This document shows, one piece after another, positions 21,057-27,288 of a DNA stretch of 27,288 nucleotides. Position 1 is the first letter of the stretch, and every line of letters begins with the position of its first letter. Source of the DNA: a virus; IMG/VR virus record IMGVR_UViG_3300031565_000293, positions 1 to 27,288 of that record; one strand, written 5' to 3'. The translations under genes were made by a program, and so were the position numbers. Below the pieces are notes generated by a model that saw only the letters and a list, made by a program, of their open reading frames with translations, did no database searches and was not told the DNA's origin.

Positions 21057-22739
21057 ATGAGCAACATTGTCGCCGTTCTGATCGTCCGGTGTACCCACAC
21101 GGGGGTATATGCGGACGGACGCCCAAATACGGCGTCCGTCACGATCTACGACCTGGATGAGATCACCATCCAGAAGAACCGAACGCGCGCGGTTCCCGTC
21201 CCTTTTGGGTCAGGAACGACTCGCCCGGCAGTGGACATCGCCATGTCCACGCGCACCTTGGTCTCCTATCACGATGGAGACATCTGCAAGCTCGTTGGTC
21301 TTGGTCTCATCACCGCTGAAGTTATCCTTCAGCTTCGTGACAAAGAGAACGACGGAGGCCCCACTGGAACGGGACAAGCCCTCCAGCCGGCAGTTCCGAA
21401 CATCGAACGTGTAGGTGACGAACTTCGGTTGGTCATCCCCAACAACGTCCTCCCTACGGATCTTTCGTCGGTGGGCTTCATTGTTGGTGAACCCGTTGAG
21501 ATCACGGGACTGACCGGCCTCTACCGGAAACTCAACGGTGAGTACGTCATTGACACTGCGGCTCCTGGGTCGGGGCTGGCCGGAGTTGATGCCAGTTCGT
21601 ACCTCATTACGGTTCCCTCCGAAGGCGTGGACATTGCCCCCGCCACTTTGGCTGGCGTCAACATCCGACTAAGCGCTCCTTGTGGTGGTGGGCGGGTCGT
21701 TGCTCAGTTCAACAGTGGTGGAGATGTCGGCGGCCTTGGCACCAACGTCTACGGGTACATCGGCGGTCAACTGTTCCCCAATGCTGGAGGAGGGGGAGGG
21801 GGCGCGGTTGCGGTTTACGATGAAGGCGTCCTCATCGACGCGGCTGCGACCACTATCGACTTCATTGGTGCAGGGGTCACGGCGTCTTCGGCCGGAGCCG
21901 GACTAGTGGACATCACCATCCCTGGTGGCGGTGGTGGAGCAGGGACTCTTGCAGCCACTTTGCTTCTTGGGAACACCACAGGCGGCACCGACATCCTGGT
22001 TTCGACTGGGGACTCCATCATCGGTGTCACCGACCTGATCCTCGCTCCAGGGGGTGCTGGCACTGACAATGTGATCATTGATGGGCTGACCTGGCCCTCT
22101 GTCGACGGCGCTTCGGGCCAAGCACTCATTACAAATGGAGCAGGGGTTCTCAGTTTTGGAGATCCCACCCCTGCTCTACACGCACCTACGCACGTTCATG
22201 GGGGAACGGATGTAATCGACGGGGACACCCTCTCCATCACCTACGTTCCCACCAACTACACACGAGACACTTCACCGCCCGAAGTCACTGTTGTTGAGGA
22301 ACTAACCGCCCATTTAGCGGGGCTAGATAACGCAATCGGAGGATTGCGGACCAAACCTTTCACGGCCGGAGAAGCCCTCACAACGGGGGATTTGCTGACT
22401 TTCAACACGTCAGGCGAGGTTATTCGCGCGAATTCTTCTATTGCCGGAGCTAATTGGGAGGTGATTGGCGTCGCAAACGAAACCGTGCTTTCAGGAGCAA
22501 CCGTTCAGGTGGTGACCACTTCGGGCGCATGTCCGATTGTGCGATTCGCCGCCGCCCCTGCTGGGGCTCTCAACGGTCGACTGGTTTTCATCTCCGCAAG
22601 TTCAGGGCTTGCAACAGCAACTCCGCCCACCACTTCGGGCAACACACTTTTCACCATTGGCACCCTTCAAGGTGCCGACGGAGCAACGATGACCCCGACC
22701 GTCTTGTTTCGTCCTCAATTCATCGCTCATCGTCGCTAA
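21057..22739 (+). CDS. Tail-fibre-like virion protein 1
   Basis: A 560-residue, Gly/Thr/Val-rich protein. The first ~100 residues (MSNIVAVLIVRCTHTGVYADG) form a separate domain that probably attaches to the tail. Further parts are VYDEGVLIDAAATTIDFIG (about 257-275), LLLGNTTGGTDILVSTGDSI (about 303-322), a HAPTHVHGGTDVIDGDTLSI segment (about 377-396) of the kind common in phage fibres and collars, and a C-terminal ~120-residue domain (GEALTTGDLLTF to QFIAHRR) shared with the 1316-residue protein downstream. Poly-Gly stretches (GGGGGG near 248-253 and 292-296) form flexible joints. It is followed after 12 bp by the large fibre gene with its own AAAGGAA site. Confidence 0.7.
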   Translation: MSNIVAVLIVRCTHTGVYADGRPNTASVTIYDLDEITIQKNRTRAVPVPFGSGTTRPAVDIAMSTRTLVSYHDGDICKLVGLGLITAEVILQLRDKENDGGPTGTGQALQPAVPNIERVGDELRLVIPNNVLPTDLSSVGFIVGEPVEITGLTGLYRKLNGEYVIDTAAPGSGLAGVDASSYLITVPSEGVDIAPATLAGVNIRLSAPCGGGRVVAQFNSGGDVGGLGTNVYGYIGGQLFPNAGGGGGGAVAVYDEGVLIDAAATTIDFIGAGVTASSAGAGLVDITIPGGGGGAGTLAATLLLGNTTGGTDILVSTGDSIIGVTDLILAPGGAGTDNVIIDGLTWPSVDGASGQALITNGAGVLSFGDPTPALHAPTHVHGGTDVIDGDTLSITYVPTNYTRDTSPPEVTVVEELTAHLAGLDNAIGGLRTKPFTAGEALTTGDLLTFNTSGEVIRANSSIAGANWEVIGVANETVLSGATVQVVTTSGACPIVRFAAAPAGALNGRLVFISASSGLATATPPTTSGNTLFTIGTLQGADGATMTPTVLFRPQFIAHRR

Positions 22740-22751
22740 AGGAACACCGTC

Positions 22752-25700
22752 ATGGCTGGCACACAAACCGATAACCTCTTGCTCCTCGACCTGACCACAG
22801 GTCTCGCTCGGACCACCGAACAAGGCGGTACCCCCGATGTCATCAATACTTCTGTCGACTGGGAGTGGGTATCTGGGGCCAACGTCGTCATTGATGGGAA
22901 CTTGACCGTCAACGGGACGACGACCACGATCCACAGTGAACAGGTCAACATCAGGGACAATCACCTGTACCTGAACGCGGACTATACTGCGACCGTCGCT
23001 CAGACGGGTGGTCTCGTGATCAATGTTTTGCCGACGGCCACGGCGGACACTATCGCGGGCACGTTTGTTGCGGGTGTTGCTGCCACCAGCAACCCGACGG
23101 TGCAGACCATTGGATCCGCTACGTTCGCGGTAGGCGACATCATTCAGATCGCGGGTGCCAACGATCAAGAGAACGACAACATCTACGAGGTTCTGAGCCA
23201 TATCGGAACGACCCTGACGATTAGGGGTATCGGTCTGACGGGAACGACGGTTCCGTGGGTCGCCAACGATTTTGCGGCTGATGTAACGGCTGGCGGTGAT
23301 GTCCGAATCGTTAACGTCAATGTTCTTGAAGGCGACTCTTCAGGGAACTGGTCGACGGCCACGACTACAACCACGACGGGCATCACCTACAACACGTTCA
23401 CGACTCAGGGGCTTGTTGACCTTCAGGAAGCCTATGAGCAAGGCAACACGATCACCACTTCAGTGGGTGAAGGGGATGTCACGTTTGCTGGCACCGAAAC
23501 CTTCATCGTCACGACCTCTGGTGGCATAAACCTGGACGCGCCGTTCGACTTCGACAGCACCAGCTTCGATGTCCAGATGACGGGAACTAATGGGTTCTCC
23601 ATCGACGGTACGGCAGCATCAAACGTCAGCGCCACGGCTGGCGACCTGACGCTTTCCACCATCACAAGTGGAGCGTTGATTGGTACCTCGGCGGCTGGGA
23701 TTGACCTCAACGCCACAACCACGTTGACGGCTGACACTGCGGATGCAGCAAACGCCTCCGGCAACGACATGACGTTCACTGCTGGTTCTTCCACAGCAGG
23801 TACGGCAGACGGTGCGTCCATCATTTTGACCCCCGGTGACGGTTTCACCAGTGGGGCCGCAGGTTTCGTCAACATCACGTCCCCAGCGGACGAAGACGAG
23901 ATTCTTCTTCAGATTGAGTCCACGGGCTCAGGCGCGAACGCTGCGGGGTTCTTCACAGGAACCAGCAACCCCGATACGGTGGTCACGGCCGATGCCGGCT
24001 CCATTTTCCTTCGTGACACCGGAACGGGTGCTGAGGCGTACCTCAACACTTCGACGGGTTCGGGAACATCTTGGACGGTCATCAATGTGGGTGCTGGTGG
24101 AGATACGTTGCAAACCGCCTATATTGCGGGCAACACCATCACGACGAGCGGAGCAGAAGGCGATGTCACGTTCACTGGGACCGAAGACTTCATCGTCACG
24201 CTCTCGGACATGTTGGTCGATACCACGGCCAGCATCTCTCTGGATGCTGACGCTGCGTCGAACTTCACGGTCGATTCTGCTGGACTCACCCTCTCCACCA
24301 CGACAAGTGGCACGGTGGCGGTGTCGTCAGCGGGCATCTTGGACCTGGATGCGACAACCACCGCAACGCTGGACACAGCAAACGCAGGGGATGCCTCCGG
24401 CAACGACATCACCGTCACGGCCGGTTCTTCCACAGCCGGCACTAACGCTGGTGCTTCGATCATCCTGACTCCTGGTGACGGTTTCACCACGGGGGCAGCG
24501 GGTTCGGTGGACATCCTGTCTCCGGCCGATGAAGACGAAGCGGTCCTAACTCTGACAAGCACCGGAACGAGCGGCGATTCGATTCAGATGTTCGTTGGTG
24601 ACAACGATCCCAGTGGATCAGTTACCGGCCTGGCGGGTTCTCTGTTTTTCAGGGATACCGGAGCAGGTGGCGAGCTTTACCTGAACCAGTCCACTGGTTC
24701 AGGCACCGCATGGACGGCGTTGTCCACAGGCGGCGCAGTCACGCTCCAAAACGCCTATGTGAACGGGAACACCATCACGACAAGTGGTGGCGAAGGCGAT
24801 GTGACCTTCACTGGGACTGAAGATTTCATCGTGACATTGAGCGACATGCTCGTGGACACGACGGCTGGGATTTCGCTGGACGCGGATGCAGCATCCAACT
24901 TCACTGTTGATGGTGGGGCGCTGACCCTGAGCACCACCACCTCTGGGTCCGTGCTTGTCGACGGCATCGGCGGCGTGGAGATCAACTCCAGTGGCGGTGC
25001 ACTCGACCTTGGGAACGATGCCAACACGGGGGCCATCAACGTAGGCACGGGAGCGGCTGCGCGGACCATCACTCTCGGGAACTCGACGGGAGCCACGGGG
25101 ATTGTGGCAAATGTTGGAACCGGAGAGTTTGCCATCAACTCCACGGTGGGTGAGGCCGATCCGGTTGTCACGCTGACCACTACAGGCACAGGTGGTGATT
25201 CCGCTGAGATGTTCGTTGGTGACAGTGACCCGAATGGCTCCGTTACGGGTCTCGCCGGCTCATTGTTCATGCGAGACACCGCTACAGGCGGCGAACTCTA
25301 CATCAACAACTCGACGGGTTCGGGCACCGTTTGGCTTGAAGTGGCGACGACGGCTGATGTTGACGCCATTACGCTTCAGCAAGCCTACGTCAACGGGAAC
25401 ACCATTGTCACAAGTGGCGCGGAAGGGAACTTTGATGTCTCTGGCACCGAAGCCATTTCGTTGGATGCGAGTTCGGCATCGAACTTCACGGTCGACAGTG
25501 CGGCACTGAGTCTTGGAACCACCACTTCGGGTGCTGTGAGTGTTACTTCCGCAGGCATCCTTGACTTGGATGCCGCGACTGCTCTGAGCCTCAACTCCTC
25601 TGGTGGGGCCATCAACGTCGGCAACGACGCCAATACAGGAGCCATCAATGTAGGAACGGGTGCCGCAGCCCGGACCATCACCATCGGTAACGCTACCGGA

Positions 25701-26702
25701 GCCACGGGGACCATCCTCAACGTCGGAACGGGCGAACTGGCTGTCAACTCCACGGTGGGTGAGGCCGATCCGGTTGTCACGCTGACCACTACAGGAACAG
25801 GCGGCGATTCCGCTGAGATGTTCGTTGGTGACAGTGACCCGGACGGGTCTGTCACAGGTCTCGCTGGTTCGTTGTTCATGCGAGACACCGCAACGGGTGG
25901 TGAGCTTTACATCAACGACTCCACTGGATCAGGAACGTCCTGGGATCAGGTGGTCACGGTCGATGGCGGCAACCTGACGTTGCAGCAAGCTTACGTGGGT
26001 GGAAACACCATCACCACCTCGGCGCCTGAAGGTGCATTCGACGTATCCGGTACGGAGGCCATCAGCCTGGATGCTGGAGGAGCATCCAACTTCTCCGTTG
26101 CTGGCGCCAACCTGACCCTGGAGACCACAACCTCCGGCACCATCGACATCAACTCGGCTGCGGACATCGACATCACTTTCGCTACGGCCAACGCCACGGC
26201 GCTGGTCATCGACGACGGCTCCACCACGTACATGACCTTCGACTCGACCGTGGCTGAGCCTGCTGTCGAAGTCAGCGAGTTCTTGGACATTGTTGGAAGT
26301 GGTGCGGGTGTCACCCTCACGGCTGGTGAGGCTCTTTCGGCTGGTGATGTTGTCACCATCGAAGGCACCACGGGCGATGTCATCCTGGCTGACTCCAACA
26401 CGGGCACAACTCTTGATGGATTGGCCATTGGTGTCGCGGCCTACTCCGCAGCCGACACGGCTCCGGTCAAGGTCTTCACTGTCCCAGGATCGCTGATCCC
26501 CGTGAACTTCGCTGCGGCTCCTGCTGCGGCTCTCAACGGCCGCCCGGTGTTCGTCAGCCAGACAGGTGGTCAAGGCACCACGACGGCTCCTACGGGCTCT
26601 GGCAACGTCGTCTACATCGTCGGCATCCTCCAGGGTGCCGACGGGGCCTCCACTTCTCCGTTGGTCATGTACCAGCCGCAGTTCATCGCTGTCCGTCCGT
26701 AG
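22752..26702 (+). CDS. Giant repetitive tail-fibre protein (1316 aa)
   Basis: A 1316-residue protein, almost entirely Gly, Ser, Thr, Ala, Asp and Val, probably a long beta-structured fibre at the tail. The N-terminus MAGTQTDNLLLLDLTTG resembles the start of the partial gene at 26931. Residues ~54-77 (VIDGNLTVNGTTTTIHSEQ) are a motif seen in many phage fibres. From L224 five units of ~200-230 residues follow, each starting LQxAYxxGNTIxTS and continuing with a FTVDxxxLxLxTTTSG element and, in most, a GSLFxRDTxxGxExYxNxSTGSGTxW element. The C-terminal ~120 residues (about 1190-1316) are a domain shared with the preceding fibre protein. It probably acts in host recognition. Shine-Dalgarno AAAGGAA lies at 22738-22743. 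Confidence 0.8.
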   Translation: MAGTQTDNLLLLDLTTGLARTTEQGGTPDVINTSVDWEWVSGANVVIDGNLTVNGTTTTIHSEQVNIRDNHLYLNADYTATVAQTGGLVINVLPTATADTIAGTFVAGVAATSNPTVQTIGSATFAVGDIIQIAGANDQENDNIYEVLSHIGTTLTIRGIGLTGTTVPWVANDFAADVTAGGDVRIVNVNVLEGDSSGNWSTATTTTTTGITYNTFTTQGLVDLQEAYEQGNTITTSVGEGDVTFAGTETFIVTTSGGINLDAPFDFDSTSFDVQMTGTNGFSIDGTAASNVSATAGDLTLSTITSGALIGTSAAGIDLNATTTLTADTADAANASGNDMTFTAGSSTAGTADGASIILTPGDGFTSGAAGFVNITSPADEDEILLQIESTGSGANAAGFFTGTSNPDTVVTADAGSIFLRDTGTGAEAYLNTSTGSGTSWTVINVGAGGDTLQTAYIAGNTITTSGAEGDVTFTGTEDFIVTLSDMLVDTTASISLDADAASNFTVDSAGLTLSTTTSGTVAVSSAGILDLDATTTATLDTANAGDASGNDITVTAGSSTAGTNAGASIILTPGDGFTTGAAGSVDILSPADEDEAVLTLTSTGTSGDSIQMFVGDNDPSGSVTGLAGSLFFRDTGAGGELYLNQSTGSGTAWTALSTGGAVTLQNAYVNGNTITTSGGEGDVTFTGTEDFIVTLSDMLVDTTAGISLDADAASNFTVDGGALTLSTTTSGSVLVDGIGGVEINSSGGALDLGNDANTGAINVGTGAAARTITLGNSTGATGIVANVGTGEFAINSTVGEADPVVTLTTTGTGGDSAEMFVGDSDPNGSVTGLAGSLFMRDTATGGELYINNSTGSGTVWLEVATTADVDAITLQQAYVNGNTIVTSGAEGNFDVSGTEAISLDASSASNFTVDSAALSLGTTTSGAVSVTSAGILDLDAATALSLNSSGGAINVGNDANTGAINVGTGAAARTITIGNATGATGTILNVGTGELAVNSTVGEADPVVTLTTTGTGGDSAEMFVGDSDPDGSVTGLAGSLFMRDTATGGELYINDSTGSGTSWDQVVTVDGGNLTLQQAYVGGNTITTSAPEGAFDVSGTEAISLDAGGASNFSVAGANLTLETTTSGTIDINSAADIDITFATANATALVIDDGSTTYMTFDSTVAEPAVEVSEFLDIVGSGAGVTLTAGEALSAGDVVTIEGTTGDVILADSNTGTTLDGLAIGVAAYSAADTAPVKVFTVPGSLIPVNFAAAPAAALNGRPVFVSQTGGQGTTTAPTGSGNVVYIVGILQGADGASTSPLVMYQPQFIAVRP
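23421..26321 (+). repeat. Five in-frame coding repeats in the giant fibre gene
   Basis: Units begin at 23421, 24108, 24744, 25374 and 25980, giving lengths of 687, 636, 630 and 606 bp for the first four, with a shorter fifth. Units 1 and 2 share a NDMTFTAGSSTAGT-type insert (23731-23860 and 24369-24500). Units 3 and 4 instead share GNDANTGAINVGTGAAARTI (from about 25013 and 25620). Two DNA stretches are identical between units 3 and 4: 52 bp (25135-25186 and 25744-25795) and 36 bp (25197-25232 and 25806-25841). This points to recent duplication or gene conversion of that pair. Confidence 0.85.
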
Positions 26703-26711
26703 GAATGAACC

Positions 26712-26924
26712 ATGAAAGTTACCCTCACAGTCGAGTTTGAGGTTGAGCCTGAAAAGGAACTCAATCTCAAGGAACAGGCCAACGTCCAAGGGATGATGGT
26801 TCGTAAAGCACGGGCACGGTTGGACGCCCTCCGGGGCCAACGTCTTGGAGGGGAAATCCAAACTGTTGGGTGGGAAGTCACCGTCAACAATATCGAAGTT
26901 TCTTCTCCGAGTAAGATGAAGTGA
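26712..26924 (+). CDS. Small protein of unknown function between fibre genes
   Basis: A 70-residue protein starting 9 bp after the giant fibre stop, with TAGGAATG upstream as a weak ribosome-binding site. The N-terminus is a beta-like alternating acidic segment (KVTLTVEFEVEPEKEL), followed by a helix (ANVQGMMVRKARARLDALRG) and a strand ending (WEVTVNNIEV). No family was recognised. Its location between two fibre genes suggests a small chaperone or assembly factor; this is inference. Confidence 0.55.
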   Translation: MKVTLTVEFEVEPEKELNLKEQANVQGMMVRKARARLDALRGQRLGGEIQTVGWEVTVNNIEVSSPSKMK

Positions 26925-26930
26925 GCCTAG

Positions 26931-27288
26931 ATGGCTAACCAGATCGACAATCTCACACTCAACGACGATACGTCAGGGTTCAACCGAACCGTGAACGTGG
27001 CGTCGGACGATCTGTTTTTGTCTGTCGATCTCACGCTTCAGTCCGGCGGCATCCTCACATCCGACAATATCAAGCGAGGAACGGCAGACCCCAACGTCGC
27101 TCTGCTTGCAGGCAACGAAGGAGATGTTTACCAACGGACTCTTGGTGCCACAGGTGAGTTGTGGGTCAACACGGATGGCACAACGACTGGCTGGAGGCAG
27201 GTTGTCCTCGATGCGGACGGGTCGCTGACCTGGGCAGAGGTACTTGCTAACGGCAACACCTCCGGCGGAACCAACCCCGTCATTTCAA
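26931..27288 (+). CDS. Partial tail-fibre-like protein, runs off the right end
   Basis: Open from ATG 26931 to the end of the window, 119 codons seen. The N-terminus MANQIDNLTLNDDTSGFNR is similar to that of the giant fibre (MAxxQxDNLxLxDxTxGxxR). Residues ~70-92 (GDVYQRTLGATGELWVNTDG, GWRQVV) match the GSLFxRDTxxGGELYxN element of the giant fibre repeats. The last residues, AEVLANGNTSGGTNPVIS, match LLLGNTTGGTDILVS of the first fibre protein. It is therefore a third fibre built from the same parts. The start lies 6 bp after the previous stop, with GTGAG upstream. Confidence 0.75.
   Translation, partial: MANQIDNLTLNDDTSGFNRTVNVASDDLFLSVDLTLQSGGILTSDNIKRGTADPNVALLAGNEGDVYQRTLGATGELWVNTDGTTTGWRQVVLDADGSLTWAEVLANGNTSGGTNPVIS

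Noticed and set aside
23421-26321. CRISPR-like or satellite repeat array
   Set aside because: The repeats are ~600-690 bp, in frame and protein-coding; there are no short direct repeats with unique spacers.
22752-26702. Diversity-generating retroelement target in the fibre gene
   Set aside because: No reverse transcriptase and no template/variable repeat pair with adenine-specific differences were seen in the window; both could lie outside it.
25929-26861. 310-codon minus-strand frame across the end of the giant fibre
   Set aside because: Covers two plus-strand genes; Asp/Arg/Gly/Val-rich translation is the antisense of repetitive fibre codons; no start signal.

Overview
The window looks like part of the virion/late region of a large tailed bacteriophage (Caudoviricetes), probably a metagenomic or little-studied jumbo-type phage. 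The reasons are a HK97-like major capsid protein, several recognisable phage virion families (FmdB zinc ribbon, SWIM-type protein, neck-like protein, repetitive tail fibres), dense packing with ATGA/TGATG overlaps and Shine-Dalgarno sites, and a textbook rho-independent terminator behind the capsid gene. No rRNA, tRNA, integrase or CRISPR array was found. The host is bacterial; nothing identifies it further. A lipoprotein with a canonical lipobox shows that at least one product is meant for a bacterial envelope.

Layout. (1) 1-1262: end of an upstream virion gene, the major capsid gene and its terminator. (2) 1317-5058: an accessory island directly behind the capsid gene. It holds a four-part fusion (HTH, LAGLIDADG nuclease, HTH, DNA methyltransferase), a SET-domain lysine methyltransferase on the minus strand, a small alpha/beta-hydrolase-like protein and a papain-like cysteine peptidase. 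It is followed by about 290 bp without a convincing gene. (3) 5349-11622: phage proteins of unknown function, mixed with a CX5R tyrosine/dual-specificity phosphatase, a GIY-YIG nuclease (minus strand), a lipoprotein zinc metallopeptidase and a T5orf172-type GIY-YIG protein. (4) 11688-16703: a run of probable virion proteins, including a SWIM-type protein and an FmdB zinc ribbon. (5) 16791-19203: three tandem paralogues, the middle one carrying an inserted repeat domain. (6) 19273-20961: a DUF5659-like protein, an unknown protein and a neck/connector-like virion protein. (7) 21057-27288: tail-fibre-like proteins built from shared modules, including a 1316-residue protein with five roughly 200-residue repeats. 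The last fibre gene runs off the end.

The observations most worth following up are: the single-chain LAGLIDADG-nuclease/DNA-methyltransferase fusion; a complete minimal SET domain in a phage; a short terminal motif, P-x2-R-x2-L-x-A-x-[L/V], shared by the capsid protein and three otherwise unrelated proteins, which may be a capsid targeting or processing tag; a second shared C-terminal tag, RVAAR[WY]L, on two neighbouring proteins; and the pairwise modular architecture of the fibre repeats.
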